A DNA stretch of 64,000 nucleotides from an uncultured Candidatus Saccharibacteria bacterium (GTDB lineage Bacteria > Patescibacteriota > Saccharimonadia > Saccharimonadales > Saccharimonadaceae), in the NCBI GenBank assembly GCA_947165975.1, contig CAMVCL010000003.1, positions 1 through 64,000 on the forward strand. Reading direction: 5' to 3'. Shown here piece after piece: positions 17,702 to 27,563 of the stretch. Made by a program: the position numbers and the translations under genes. The notes under the pieces were generated by a model. The model saw only the letters and a program-made list of their open reading frames with translations, made no database searches and was not told the DNA's origin. Numbering within the stretch: position 1 is the stretch's first letter; each line of letters starts with the position of its first letter.

Positions 17702-18169
17702 ATGACTAAAAATAAAGAACCAATAATTGGATATACTGCCGGAGTTTATGATCTCTTTCACATTGGTCATTTAAATCTTCTAAAAAACGCTAAAGGTATG
17801 TGTGATAAATTAGTCGTCGGTGTTACCGTAGATGAATTGGTCACCTATAAAGGCAAACGTGCCATGATTCCATTCGAAGATCGTATCGAAATAGTTCGCA
17901 GTATTAAATACGTCGATGCCGCCATCCCTCAATACGATATGGATAAATTATCTGTTTGCAAAAAACTCGGTGCCTCTATCCTTTTCGTTGGGGACGACTG
18001 GTATGCTACTGATAAATGGAAAAAATACGAAGAAGAATTCAAAAAAGAAGGTATCAAGATAATCTATTTCCCATATACTAAAGGGGTCTCATCTACTAAG
18101 ATTAGTCAAGCCCTCGGGTATGTAAGAGATTTAGACGCTAAACAATTAGAAAACAATAAGGAAAAATAA
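17702..18169 (+). CDS. second TagD-like cytidylyltransferase
   Basis: A 155-residue nucleotidyltransferase with the signature AGVYDLFHIGHLNLLKNAK and the C-terminal GVSSTKISQAL. It is clearly a paralogue of the 12744 protein but longer and only partly similar; the family also includes ethanolamine-phosphate and other glycerol/alditol-phosphate cytidylyltransferases. A separate substrate from TagD is plausible. It lies 1 bp after the GT4-like gene and 2 bp before the PP-loop gene, so it probably acts with the latter. Confidence 0.88.
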   Translation: MTKNKEPIIGYTAGVYDLFHIGHLNLLKNAKGMCDKLVVGVTVDELVTYKGKRAMIPFEDRIEIVRSIKYVDAAIPQYDMDKLSVCKKLGASILFVGDDWYATDKWKKYEEEFKKEGIKIIYFPYTKGVSSTKISQALGYVRDLDAKQLENNKEK

Positions 18170-18171
18170 TT

Positions 18172-19212
18172 ATGAAAGAGGATATTAAATACTGCGCTAG
18201 CTCATTCTTGATGTATCGAACTATTGTCGATCATAATAAATGTTTTTCTAAAAAGTATCTACCTCATTTTTATGATACACCTGCTAAACGTGAACCAATT
18301 AGAAATAGTCATGAACTTGAACAGAAATTAAAAAAAGAAGTAGAAAAAGCTACAAAAGGAGGCAAGGCCGCCTTAGCGCTAAGTGGAGGTATTGATTCTG
18401 CCATTCTTGCTAAATTTATGCCAAAAGGATCCACTACTTATACTTTTCAATGCGTAGTTCCAGGTAAGGAAGTCACCAATGAAGTCCCCCAGGCCGCCAA
18501 GTACGCCAAAGAATGCGGTCTTAATCACAAAATTATCAACGTATATTGGGAAGATTTTGAAAATTATTCTCCTATATTAATGAAGCATAAAGGCGCACCA
18601 TTTCATTCTATTGAAGTTCAAATCTATAAAGCCGCACTAAAAGCAAAAGAAGATGGTTTTAATACATTAATTTTTGGTGAAAGTGCAGATAGCGTATTCG
18701 GCGGTCTAAATGGACTGTTATCGCAAGATTGGAAAATCGGTGATTTCATAGAAAGATACCAATTCGTTCCCCCATATAAGATCCTTAAACAGTTTTCTGT
18801 AATAACCGAGCCAGTGATAAAACACGCTAACGATGGATATATCGATCCACATGAATTTATTTCAACAGAATTCTTCAAAGAAAGTATGGGGTCATATTAC
18901 AATTCCCTTGAAACTGCAGGAGTTAAATTTTTAGCGCCATATGCACAATGTTTCTTAGACGTTCCGATAGATTATTCTAGAATCCGTAATGGAGAAAACA
19001 AATATCTTGTCCGCGAAGTGTTCAACCGACTCTATCCCAATTTTGAAGTTCCACCCAAAACCCCAATGCCTCGCCCAACTGATGAATGGTTCGAAGATTG
19101 GCAAGGCCCCACTCGTCCCGAGTTTTGGCCGCACTGCACAGACAACATGACTGGTGACCAAAAATGGCTCGTCTATATACTAGAAAAATTCTTAAATCTA
19201 ATCGAAGAATAA
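18172..19212 (+). CDS. asparagine-synthase-like PP-loop ATPase lacking a glutaminase domain
   Basis: A 346-residue protein with the PP-loop LALSGGIDSAIL near residue 66, then NVYWEDFENY and LIFGESADSVFGGLNGL, the pattern of the C-terminal synthetase domain of AsnB. The N-terminal Cys glutaminase domain is absent, so it should use free ammonia or an amine, or act as an amide-forming or adenylating enzyme as in beta-lactam synthetase relatives. No acceptor can be deduced. It is the last gene of the ABC-exporter operon and immediately follows a cytidylyltransferase, which suggests it modifies the surface polymer or its precursor. Confidence 0.8.
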   Translation: MKEDIKYCASSFLMYRTIVDHNKCFSKKYLPHFYDTPAKREPIRNSHELEQKLKKEVEKATKGGKAALALSGGIDSAILAKFMPKGSTTYTFQCVVPGKEVTNEVPQAAKYAKECGLNHKIINVYWEDFENYSPILMKHKGAPFHSIEVQIYKAALKAKEDGFNTLIFGESADSVFGGLNGLLSQDWKIGDFIERYQFVPPYKILKQFSVITEPVIKHANDGYIDPHEFISTEFFKESMGSYYNSLETAGVKFLAPYAQCFLDVPIDYSRIRNGENKYLVREVFNRLYPNFEVPPKTPMPRPTDEWFEDWQGPTRPEFWPHCTDNMTGDQKWLVYILEKFLNLIEE

Positions 19213-19322
19213 GTTAAAATCTAAAATAAATAGAACATAGGAGCTACTTACTAAAGCCAATATACCAACCACGAACAATATTATTAATAAAATATCTATG
19301 AGCCAACATTAATAACTGCTTC

Positions 19323-20465
19323 TCATTTTACAAGATTTTCAACGAGGTCTAAGGCATTTTTAATCGCCTTATCCATATCCCAATACTGATATGCCCCTAA
19401 ACGCCCGCCTAGAATCATATTCGGATATTTCTCTTTAACTAATTTCACATATTCTTCATATAGTTTTGCAGACTCCTCATTATTAACTGGATAATACGCT
19501 TCACCTCCTTTTTGAAAGTCAGCCGGATATTCCTTTGCTATAATAGACTCTACTTGCTTTACAACTTCGGGTTGATGTATCTGATAATATTTATAATCAT
19601 GTGCTCTAGTATATGGTACACCTTTATCAGCCTCGTTGATGACAGCCTCGCCTAGCGAATTTTCTGTCTTTTCTATTTCAAACTTCAAACTCCTATAAGG
19701 CAAGACTCCTAACTCATAATCCAATAGTTCATCAACCTGTCCACAATATACTATTGTCATACTTTCTGGTACGTCTTTTTGAATATCCCTAAAATCTATT
19801 CCCAGCTTAACGTCAATGTTTTCTGTATTCAACATATTATTTATCATTTTAGTATACCCACCCTTCGGAATTCCTTGATGTAAAGCGGTAATAAAATAAC
19901 GGTTATCATGGGAAAATCTCACCGGAATTCGCTTTAATATATCCGCAGATAAATTCCTGGCTGAAGTATTCCACTGTTTTTCTGTATAGTTCTTCAAAAA
20001 AGCTTCATACAATCTTTCACCCACCAAACTAATACCCTGTTCCTCAAAGTTCTGCGGCTCCTTTATTCCTAGTCGCTCAACATCTTCTTTAGCCTTCTCC
20101 ACTACAAACTTTTCTGCTTCTTTCGCAGACATATCTGTACCGTAAAGCAAGTTAATCGTATCAAGATTAATCGGCATCGGGTAAAGTTTGCCGTCGTGAC
20201 GTGTATTTACGGTGTGTACGTAATCATTAAAATCAACAAACTTCGTCACATAATCCCATACTTCTTCAATCTCCGTATGAAAAATATGCGAACCATATTT
20301 ATGCACATCAATACCAGTTTCTTCATCAGTATATGTATAAATATTTCCCGCTATATGATCTCTTCTGTCGATTACTAAAACTTTTTTTCCTTTATTAGCC
20401 ATTCTTTCCGCAACTGTTGCGCCAAAAATACCTGCACCTACTATTAGATAATCATATTCCTCCAT
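19323..20465 (-). CDS. glf: UDP-galactopyranose mutase
   Basis: FAD enzyme that converts UDP-galactopyranose to UDP-galactofuranose for galactan-type surface glycans. Full length at 380 residues. N-terminal FAD motif YLIVGAGIFGATVAERM, followed by VIDRRDHIAGN and KYGSHIFHT, and the C-terminal ILGGRLGAYQYWDMD block with the catalytic-site Arg and Tyr. Together with galE it makes galactofuranose donor available. A GTGGAGGAATAATA leader gives a normal Shine-Dalgarno. It heads away from the convergent PP-loop gene, with 110 bp of featureless AT-rich DNA between them. Confidence 0.96.
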   Translation of the reverse strand: MEEYDYLIVGAGIFGATVAERMANKGKKVLVIDRRDHIAGNIYTYTDEETGIDVHKYGSHIFHTEIEEVWDYVTKFVDFNDYVHTVNTRHDGKLYPMPINLDTINLLYGTDMSAKEAEKFVVEKAKEDVERLGIKEPQNFEEQGISLVGERLYEAFLKNYTEKQWNTSARNLSADILKRIPVRFSHDNRYFITALHQGIPKGGYTKMINNMLNTENIDVKLGIDFRDIQKDVPESMTIVYCGQVDELLDYELGVLPYRSLKFEIEKTENSLGEAVINEADKGVPYTRAHDYKYYQIHQPEVVKQVESIIAKEYPADFQKGGEAYYPVNNEESAKLYEEYVKLVKEKYPNMILGGRLGAYQYWDMDKAIKNALDLVENLVK

Positions 20466-20521
20466 TATTATTCCTCCACTTTATTTAAAATCTTACCATC
20501 ATAAAACCCTACAACCATAGC

Positions 20522-21628
20522 TCACTTTCTATCTTCAGCAGCTCCTTTTAAATTTTCCAATCTATCCAATAATTCTTCATTTTTTGTCATCATCGTTTCA
20601 AGCTCTGTATTTATATAATTCCGTTGCTTATATCCAAGATTCACCTTTTTATAGATTTTAACTAGCTCACGCCTCACTTTGCTTTTTATTTTACCCACCT
20701 TATTACCAGTCAAAATATATTTAACTTCCCACTTAATATCTTTGTTATGTGGTGTATTATCCTTATATTTTTCACGTATAAAACTACGTGCGTGTTCAGT
20801 TATTTGATTTTTATATTTTTTAGACGAATGCTCGATCGAAAACCAAAAACTCAATGCCCATTGCTTCCAAAACAAATCTCTATGTTCATTCAAAAAACCC
20901 GTCTTCTTATAAAAATCGAACAATTTTTCCGCCACAAGCAAATGATCCAAAGACAGTTTATCGGCTTCGAAATTTTCTGACATAATCGATCCTTCACGTC
21001 TGATGTAGTTATATAATCTTTGATTCACATAAGAGATTGAATGGGCTACACTCATATAAGCATTGTAAAAATAGAAATCTTCATTATTTAATCCATCCGG
21101 AAAATCAATATCATATTTTTTAATTAAATCCATTCTGAATATTTTATTCAAAACTGAAACATCCGTCCTCAAAATTAATTCATCATAAATATATTGTTTC
21201 CCAGTATAATTCAAACGATAATAATTTCGATCACTTTCTTTCATTTCACCATGCGTCAAATATATTACATTTTGCGTACATACTGCTACATCACTGTTAT
21301 CATTCTCAATCGTTTCCAACATTTTACTACACATTCTTGCAGCGTAATAATCGTCGCTGTCACAGAACATCACATACTCAGTGTCACATTTCTTAAGTCC
21401 AGCATTTCTTGCTGACGATAGTCCGCCATTCTTTTTTGAAACTACAGTAATTCTTTTATCCTTCTTCTCATATTCTTCCAAGATTTTTGCAGAACCATCC
21501 GTAGAACCATCATCTATACATATAATTTTGATATCCTTATATGTCTGATTAATTAAACTATCCAAACATCTAGGCAAATATTCTTCTACATTATAAACCG
21601 GAACAATTACAGAAATTTTTTCTTTCAT
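20522..21628 (-). CDS. family 2 glycosyltransferase
   Basis: A 368-residue GT2 enzyme with ISVIVPVYNVEEYLPRCLDSL at the N-terminus, CIDDGSTDGSAKIL near residue 38 and FCDSDDYYAARM near 90. The C-terminal 100 residues are helical and end in a coiled coil. It lies directly downstream of a paralogue (overlap of 4 bp), and both match capsule or wall-glycan transferases of the TuaG/EpsJ type. Likely uses UDP-Gal, UDP-Galf or a similar donor; the specificity cannot be read from sequence. Confidence 0.9.
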   Translation of the reverse strand: MKEKISVIVPVYNVEEYLPRCLDSLINQTYKDIKIICIDDGSTDGSAKILEEYEKKDKRITVVSKKNGGLSSARNAGLKKCDTEYVMFCDSDDYYAARMCSKMLETIENDNSDVAVCTQNVIYLTHGEMKESDRNYYRLNYTGKQYIYDELILRTDVSVLNKIFRMDLIKKYDIDFPDGLNNEDFYFYNAYMSVAHSISYVNQRLYNYIRREGSIMSENFEADKLSLDHLLVAEKLFDFYKKTGFLNEHRDLFWKQWALSFWFSIEHSSKKYKNQITEHARSFIREKYKDNTPHNKDIKWEVKYILTGNKVGKIKSKVRRELVKIYKKVNLGYKQRNYINTELETMMTKNEELLDRLENLKGAAEDRK

Positions 21629-22776
21629 TTTTGCTCCTTATCTATAATTTTTTCTAGCCGTTCAATTTTTTCTTCTAATTCTTTTTGGGTTCTTTCTAAA
21701 TTATTTACTAAATTAATTGTATTTATCCTCTGCTTATATGTTGGAGATATTTTTCGGACAGTCTTAGAGGCAATCCTTCTCAAATTATTCCTACATTCAT
21801 GTAGTGGTCTCACCGCAATATAAAGGTTCGGATGTTTAATTGCCAGATCTTTAGCATTATGCTTCCCCACCCCATCCATCTTACTGTCGTCTAAAAATCC
21901 TTCCTTTTTTATTCGCTCATAATCTTCCTTAACGGTCTTCCCAAACTGTCTTGCGGCTTTACTAGTTAATCTTTTCATATTCCAAATATAGGCACTAAAT
22001 CTCATCGCAGTTAAAGTATGCCCATACTCTTCCATTAAACCTTTTTCTTTCAAATATTTTTCTACTTCATCATACTCGTCTTTCACCGCATATATCTTAC
22101 CGTCACTCTTGACTGAAGAATTGGGATTATCTTGACGATAGTGCAGAAATGCATCGTCAACAAAATATGCTCTTCTAGCTGTAGCCCATACCTTAAAGTT
22201 AAATCCTGCATCTTGATAAGACGCTCCTGGCGAAGGTAAGAAATCAATATCATTCTTCTTCAAGAACTCATTCTTATATATAGCGCTCCAAATACTTGGC
22301 TGCTCATAAAAAACATGTCTATTCTTACGCGGATCAATCACCTTGTTAATTTCAGTTGGTAAGAACATGTTACTTTTTCCGTCATCTTTATGTTTCTCGG
22401 TAAAGTATTCATAGAAATTGCTTTTTACTACTTCTACGTTATATTTAGTCGCAATACTGTATAATTTTTCAAATCCGTCTAATTCGATAAAATCATCAGA
22501 CTCCACAATACCAATATATTCACCAGTTGCTTTCTTCAAGCCTTGATTCATTGAATCACCATATCCAGAATTCTCTTTATCAATTATCTTAATACGCTTA
22601 TCCTTTGATGCGTACCTCTTTATGATATCCAGTGAACTATCTTTTGACCCATCATTAATACAAATAATTTCAATATCTTTTAAAGTCTGATTTACCAAGC
22701 TATCGAGGCATTCCGGCAAAAAGACCTCTACATTATAAATCGGCACCAATACCGACACTTTCACTCTATTATTCAT
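21625..22776 (-). CDS. family 2 glycosyltransferase
   Basis: A 383-residue GT2 enzyme, paralogous to its downstream neighbour: VSVLVPIYNVEVFLPECLDSL, CINDGSKDSSLDII and IVESDDFIELDGF are the standard blocks. The region around residues 160-210 (SIWSAIYKNEFL, PGASYQDAGFNFKVW) is typical of the EpsJ/WcaA subset. It ends in a coiled coil (ERTQKELEEKIERLEKII) that may mediate dimerisation with similar tails in neighbouring transferases. A leaderless promoter lies in the 12-bp gap after the upstream membrane-protein gene. Confidence 0.9.
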   Translation of the reverse strand: MNNRVKVSVLVPIYNVEVFLPECLDSLVNQTLKDIEIICINDGSKDSSLDIIKRYASKDKRIKIIDKENSGYGDSMNQGLKKATGEYIGIVESDDFIELDGFEKLYSIATKYNVEVVKSNFYEYFTEKHKDDGKSNMFLPTEINKVIDPRKNRHVFYEQPSIWSAIYKNEFLKKNDIDFLPSPGASYQDAGFNFKVWATARRAYFVDDAFLHYRQDNPNSSVKSDGKIYAVKDEYDEVEKYLKEKGLMEEYGHTLTAMRFSAYIWNMKRLTSKAARQFGKTVKEDYERIKKEGFLDDSKMDGVGKHNAKDLAIKHPNLYIAVRPLHECRNNLRRIASKTVRKISPTYKQRINTINLVNNLERTQKELEEKIERLEKIIDKEQK

Positions 22777-22782
22777 ACGATA

Positions 22783-22788
22783 ATTATA
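22783..22788 (-). promoter_or_regulatory. -10 box of a leaderless promoter
   Basis: TATAAT on the minus strand 6 nt before the ATG at 22776, in the tiny gap behind the upstream gene; it would give the two GT2 genes their own start. Confidence 0.65.
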
Positions 22789-24387
22789 TCATATCTTTCT
22801 AGCGTAATATAACTGCATCACTGTAAAAATAAAGATAAAGTATGATGAGACATAAACAGGCATATAGTACATAAAATATGGCGCCATAGCTGTACAAGCA
22901 ACAATTATTGTTCTACACATTATAGCCAAACCTATCGTTAATACCATCCAATTTTTTCTTATAATTGATATTATCAATACTATTATTAATAAAACTATCG
23001 GAATAACATGGTTCCAAACAATAATATAGAATGGTATCGCCTTATTTCCAGGAGTAACGGCCAGCATATTTATTATATTAGATCTTAAATTAACGTCAAT
23101 TGGAGATTTTAATCTCGACTCCACCAGATTCCATTTCTTATACCCGCCCGTACCAACCGTATATATATTTGCAGCAGTATATGCCGTAGTACGAGCATAA
23201 GGAGAGCCATATTCGTTATAAAGACCAGCCGACGTTTGCCAAAACATTTCCCCAATCGATGACGCAGTCCTCGAAAAATTCTTAAATAGAACAGATATTG
23301 AACTCTTCATAAATGCAGTAAAATCACTCTCACTATATTCTTTTCTTATACATTTGTGATAAACGAATTCCTCCGTTAGTTTTGGGTTATCATCGATACA
23401 TTGTAAATCCATAACCTTATTGATTGTTTCCTTTTCCTCGTCACTAATATTATTCCCCTCTCGGAGATTCACTACTAACGGATAAATAATTGCCCCCACC
23501 TTATAATTTTCATTATTTATCATTAAAGTATTGATTTTTCCAACAGCAAGCGTCAATACAAGAACACTGCCAAAAAACACCGCTACCCTTTTCTTCGTCA
23601 AATACTTATCCTTTAAGAAAAGCAGCAGCAAAGAGACAAAGAACAATATAGGTAGACCCTCAGTCCTCCAAGTGCTCACAACTATCGTCAAAAAACCTAG
23701 TATAATCATCCACCCAATTGTGATTTTTTCTTTGCTAATACTTTTCGCCAAAATCATAGCAAATACAAGTATTTCTAAATACTGATAAATAGCCATCCTA
23801 TACCCAGTCAAAGCATAATATAAAACCGGAAAAAAGAAAAATGGTATCATCAAGATGGCTGCAACCAAACGGAAGTCTTTCTTATATTTCTTTGCTATCG
23901 CATGCCCTAAAAAAGAAACAATATAACCGACTACAATAGAAACCCAAAAAATCTGTGCAATTATAACCCCGGCAGCAAATGGCAAAGTCTGCAAAGCCAT
24001 TATTTGAAATAACCCGCTAAAGAAATGTTGCCATGGTGTAAGATCATAATATGCTGCATTATGGACAATATCCAAATCATCCCACGCCCATGCTCCAGGC
24101 CATGTCAAAATCAATAAAACAGAAAGAATGCAAAAATAAATAACCGCAATCTTAATCAAATCCTTATATCTCTGATCCTTCTTTTTATTCCGAACTATCG
24201 TAAAAATTAAACAACATGTCAAAAACAGATAGATTAAATGGATAACCTTTAGGACCGCAATTCTTAAGACAGAAGCGTCTTTAAAAAACAGATTCTGAAT
24301 TCCCGTTATGTTTAAGATAATCCAAATTACAAAGGCAACTATGGCCGGAGCCCAAAATATTTTTATCTTCTTCACCCAACTCTTCAT
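22789..24387 (-). CDS. large polytopic membrane protein of the surface glycan island
   Basis: A 532-residue protein with about 12 transmembrane helices and a periplasmic/extracellular section around residues 285-440. The first loop carries LTWPGAWAWDDLDIV, an acidic loop after TM3 reminiscent of GT-C glycosyltransferases (Asp pair in the first external loop). A second feature is TWRTEGLPIL. It may be a lipid-linked-sugar GT-C enzyme or a DUF6020-type membrane protein; I cannot decide. A TATAAT ends 9 nt before its start codon. Confidence 0.7.
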   Translation of the reverse strand: MKSWVKKIKIFWAPAIVAFVIWIILNITGIQNLFFKDASVLRIAVLKVIHLIYLFLTCCLIFTIVRNKKKDQRYKDLIKIAVIYFCILSVLLILTWPGAWAWDDLDIVHNAAYYDLTPWQHFFSGLFQIMALQTLPFAAGVIIAQIFWVSIVVGYIVSFLGHAIAKKYKKDFRLVAAILMIPFFFFPVLYYALTGYRMAIYQYLEILVFAMILAKSISKEKITIGWMIILGFLTIVVSTWRTEGLPILFFVSLLLLFLKDKYLTKKRVAVFFGSVLVLTLAVGKINTLMINNENYKVGAIIYPLVVNLREGNNISDEEKETINKVMDLQCIDDNPKLTEEFVYHKCIRKEYSESDFTAFMKSSISVLFKNFSRTASSIGEMFWQTSAGLYNEYGSPYARTTAYTAANIYTVGTGGYKKWNLVESRLKSPIDVNLRSNIINMLAVTPGNKAIPFYIIVWNHVIPIVLLIIVLIISIIRKNWMVLTIGLAIMCRTIIVACTAMAPYFMYYMPVYVSSYFIFIFTVMQLYYARKI

Positions 24388-24396
24388 ATCATAAAC

Positions 24397-24402
24397 ATTA
24401 TA
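24397..24402 (-). promoter_or_regulatory. -10 box, near-leaderless
   Basis: TATAAT on the minus strand 9 nt before the ATG at 24387, with no Shine-Dalgarno. Confidence 0.6.
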
Positions 24403-24498
24403 TCACAAATAGATTAATCAGCTCTCCGTTACTCTATAACAATTCTCTTTTTAATCAAAAGGTGTTACAATAATATACATAATTCAAGAGTGTGTGTT

Positions 24499-25290
24499 AT
24501 GAAAAAAATGTTACTATTTATCCCAGGTTATAATTGCGAAAAACAAATTCCCCGTGTTTTGGATAAAATCGATAAGAAGATCTCAAAATATATTAATGAG
24601 ATAATCTTTATTAATAACCGTAGTACAGACAATACCGAAAACGTCGTTCTAAATTACAAGTCAAAATCTTACCAACCAAAAATACGTGTCTTACGCAATG
24701 ACGACAACTATAACTTGGGAGGATCACATAAAGTAGCCTTTGATTATGCTATGAAAAATAAATATGACTACATCATAGTATTGCACGGTGATGATCAAGG
24801 TAATATACAAGATTTATTGCCCATTCTAGAATCAAAAACCTATGAACATTATGATTCCATGTTAGGAGCAAGATTCATGAAAGGCTCCAAACTCGGCAAT
24901 TACTCTCGCTTTCGTACTTTTGGTAATCGTGTTTATAATATCTTATTTTCAATTGTAGTACACAAAAGAATTTACGATCTCGGCTCCGGACTTAATCTTT
25001 ATAAAGTCAGCTCCTTAAAAAACAAATATTATTATAAATTCCCCGATCGCCTTACCTTTAATTATTGTATGGTCATGGCTATTCACTACTATAAACAAAA
25101 TGTCAAATTTTTCCCAATATCTTGGCGCGAATCAGATCAAACATCAAACGTCAAGCTCATGAGTCAGGCCTTCAATGTCCTTGGTATGCTAGGAAAGTAT
25201 ATGATAAAACACAAATTTATTACTACGGAATTAAGAGAAAAACCTATCAAAAGGTATACTTATAAGGAAATAAAGCGTGCTAAAAAATAA
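24499..25290 (+). CDS. dolichol-phosphate-mannose-synthase-like family 2 glycosyltransferase
   Basis: A 263-residue GT2 protein: LLFIPGYNCEKQIPRVLDKI, INNRSTDNTENVV and VLHGDDQGNIQDL (the DXD equivalent is GDDQG). RIYDLGSGLNLY resembles the conserved block of polyprenyl-phosphate sugar synthases (DPM1/GtrB), so it may charge a lipid carrier. I chose ATG 24499 over GTG 24490; a TACAAT -10 box at 24466-24471 gives a short leader. It begins a five-gene unit (glycosyltransferase, flippase-like, kinase, HAD, nucleotidyltransferase). Confidence 0.82.
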   Translation: MKKMLLFIPGYNCEKQIPRVLDKIDKKISKYINEIIFINNRSTDNTENVVLNYKSKSYQPKIRVLRNDDNYNLGGSHKVAFDYAMKNKYDYIIVLHGDDQGNIQDLLPILESKTYEHYDSMLGARFMKGSKLGNYSRFRTFGNRVYNILFSIVVHKRIYDLGSGLNLYKVSSLKNKYYYKFPDRLTFNYCMVMAIHYYKQNVKFFPISWRESDQTSNVKLMSQAFNVLGMLGKYMIKHKFITTELREKPIKRYTYKEIKRAKK

Positions 25291-26158
25291 AGTTCTCCAC
25301 TTATCAATTAATATCATTTTTATTGCCACTGCACTCTTTTTTATTAATTATCATACTCTATTCAAGAATAATCTTAACGCTTCTGCAATTCCTATAATTG
25401 TCATTCTATTTTTACTCATTCATCTTGCTCGCTTTGCACGTATGTATTTCATATTACTTGAAGACTTAATTAACCCAAAACGTTTTTTACAGTTATATAC
25501 TAAAACGACTCTCGTTAGTACCCTCATACCGTTCAAAATTGGTGAAATTTACAAAATGTATTGCTACGGCGTAGAAACAGGTAAGACATTAACCGGTATA
25601 ATAACCGTAATAATCGAAAAATTTTTTGATGCACTTATTCTTTGTCTATTTATGACACCGTACGCTTTCAGTCATCCAAATTTCGTTCCATTTTACATCA
25701 TTCTGTGTATTTTTATAGTCACAGTTCTAATACTATATTTTTCTTTCGAGGGGACATATTACTATTTAAATAATTTTCTCATTCGCAGAGGAGGCGGACG
25801 AAAAAGTCTTACATTATTAAGAATAATCGAGGGAGTAAAAAAAGGATATGATAGCGCTAGACATACCCTGCAGGGACGCTTCGTCTTACTACTATTTCTA
25901 AGTATCATAGCCTGGGGCATTGAAAGTTTTTTGGTTATCTTCCTAAATTTTGGAAGTTTAACTTTTGATTTAAATACCGTTTTTGGCTACATCAACGATG
26001 GATTTTTTGGAATATCCAACACTTTGTTTAATCATTATTCCAATCTTTGCGCTATAATCTTTATACCACTTTTGCTAGTCATTTACAGTAAAAAATACAT
26101 TCAGGTTCTCAAAAATAAAGAAAGGAGAGGCAATGGCAAAACTAGTTGTCGTTTATGA
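25277..26158 (+). CDS. flippase-like membrane protein (LPG-synthase TM / UPF0104 type)
   Basis: A 293-residue protein with about seven transmembrane helices. It shows the family pattern HLARFARMYFILLEDL near residue 50, LIPFKIGEIYKMYCYG near 85 and TVIIEKFFDALIL near 115, which matches lysylphosphatidylglycerol-synthase transmembrane (AglD-like) proteins that often partner with polyprenyl-phosphate glycosyltransferases. The start is a GTG overlapping the upstream gene by 14 bp with AAGGAAA in front. It probably handles the lipid-linked product of the preceding transferase. Confidence 0.78.
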   Translation: MLKNKVLHLSINIIFIATALFFINYHTLFKNNLNASAIPIIVILFLLIHLARFARMYFILLEDLINPKRFLQLYTKTTLVSTLIPFKIGEIYKMYCYGVETGKTLTGIITVIIEKFFDALILCLFMTPYAFSHPNFVPFYIILCIFIVTVLILYFSFEGTYYYLNNFLIRRGGGRKSLTLLRIIEGVKKGYDSARHTLQGRFVLLLFLSIIAWGIESFLVIFLNFGSLTFDLNTVFGYINDGFFGISNTLFNHYSNLCAIIFIPLLLVIYSKKYIQVLKNKERRGNGKTSCRL

Positions 26159-27563
26159 TGATACAGCTAAAGCATCCGGCAGAATCAAAAATATACTCGG
26201 AGAAAAAAGTTTTGGAAATATGATTGTAAAACGTCAATCAATGTTTTCTCGCATAAAACAATTAATGAAAAAAGTTAAAAATGTAGAGATTGTCCATTTA
26301 AAAAGTATAGATTCGTTCGATACCAGTGTTTTTACTTCTGATACGATATTCTTTCATTTATTGTCTAGTTCAGCCATCATGTCTCCTAAAGATTTTACTC
26401 TATTGCTTGAAAAGCTACTCTATGCAAAAAATAATTTTGTTATCAAGGACGATAAAACTACCTACGGAGCAGTTTTTAAAAACCGCGCTTCTTATGATAA
26501 CTTTTTAAAAGAATATGTAACACAGAACAATTTAGATTATCTACAATATGATATTATTAACACCAACACATTTTTAGATCTATCTGATTACGAAACGCTA
26601 CTTATGTTTATATCTAGCGGATTCGACGCGCGTTATTTCAACTCCCTACAAGGAGACGCCTACACGGTTACTAAACGTAGTAAAAATAAGAAAAAAATAA
26701 AAATGGAATATAATTATTACTGGCTTCTTCCCGAATCAATGAAAAATTGGATGGTTATGCCATACGATTACCAAGAAACACCAGAATATGCATCATACAC
26801 TATGGAGCGTATGCCAATGACCGATATTGCTATTCGCTGGACGCATGGCGCTATAGATAATGAAGAGCTCAGAAACATTCTTGACAAAACTTTCTATTTT
26901 CTGAATCATCGTGCAAAAAAGCATATAGAAAAAAGCACATATCTAAAGACACAAAAATCGCTTTATCTAGATAAAGTCGATAAGCGCATGAAGGAATTTA
27001 AGAAATTGCCAGAATATAAGCAAATCCATCAGTTAATCCATACGGGAACAGAATTTGATTCGATTGACGACATAATTAAATATTATAAAGATCTATTCAC
27101 AAAATATACTAAAAAGACAAAAACACCTTTTATTAGCGTAATTGGGCATGGAGATATATTCTTTGCCAACATGCTTTATAGTAAAGAGTTGAACCTTCTT
27201 CGTCTTATAGATCCAAAAGGAGCCCTAAAGGAAGATGACCTTTGGACAGATCCATATTATGACATAGCGAAACTTTCACATTCAATTTGTGGCAATTATG
27301 ATTTTTTCAACACAGGTTCATATTCTATCGAGCTAGACAAATCAATGCAGTATCATCTTTCAGTCCATTTTGATAACACCAAAGCAAAAGCCATCTTCCG
27401 TGAATATCTTGCTCAGAATAATTACAATTACGTACTAGTAAGATTATACGAAGCAAGCTTGTTTCTATCCATGTTACCGCTACATATAGATAACCCGCAC
27501 AAAGTATTTGGATTCATATTAAACGCAATTAGTATATTAAAAGAGGTTGAAAAAAATGTATAA
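26133..27563 (+). CDS. APH/choline-kinase-fold phosphotransferase
   Basis: A 476-residue protein. The C-terminal half has kinase motifs of the aminoglycoside phosphotransferase/choline kinase superfamily: VIGHGDIFFANMLY (catalytic HGD...N) near residue 340 and RLIDPKGALKEDD (metal-binding Asp, IDPKG) near 360. The N-terminal 150 residues are a separate alpha/beta region of unknown role. It overlaps the flippase-like gene by 26 bp and the HAD gene by 17 bp. With the next two genes it forms a kinase, phosphatase, nucleotidyltransferase set, a plausible pathway to an NDP-activated polyol, amino-alcohol or sugar substituent. Confidence 0.8.
   Translation: MAKLVVVYDDTAKASGRIKNILGEKSFGNMIVKRQSMFSRIKQLMKKVKNVEIVHLKSIDSFDTSVFTSDTIFFHLLSSSAIMSPKDFTLLLEKLLYAKNNFVIKDDKTTYGAVFKNRASYDNFLKEYVTQNNLDYLQYDIINTNTFLDLSDYETLLMFISSGFDARYFNSLQGDAYTVTKRSKNKKKIKMEYNYYWLLPESMKNWMVMPYDYQETPEYASYTMERMPMTDIAIRWTHGAIDNEELRNILDKTFYFLNHRAKKHIEKSTYLKTQKSLYLDKVDKRMKEFKKLPEYKQIHQLIHTGTEFDSIDDIIKYYKDLFTKYTKKTKTPFISVIGHGDIFFANMLYSKELNLLRLIDPKGALKEDDLWTDPYYDIAKLSHSICGNYDFFNTGSYSIELDKSMQYHLSVHFDNTKAKAIFREYLAQNNYNYVLVRLYEASLFLSMLPLHIDNPHKVFGFILNAISILKEVEKNV

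Noticed and set aside
19213-19322. Possible small gene or RNA between the PP-loop gene and glf
   Set aside because: 110 bp of AT-rich DNA with no start with Shine-Dalgarno, no hairpin with T-tract and no repeat.
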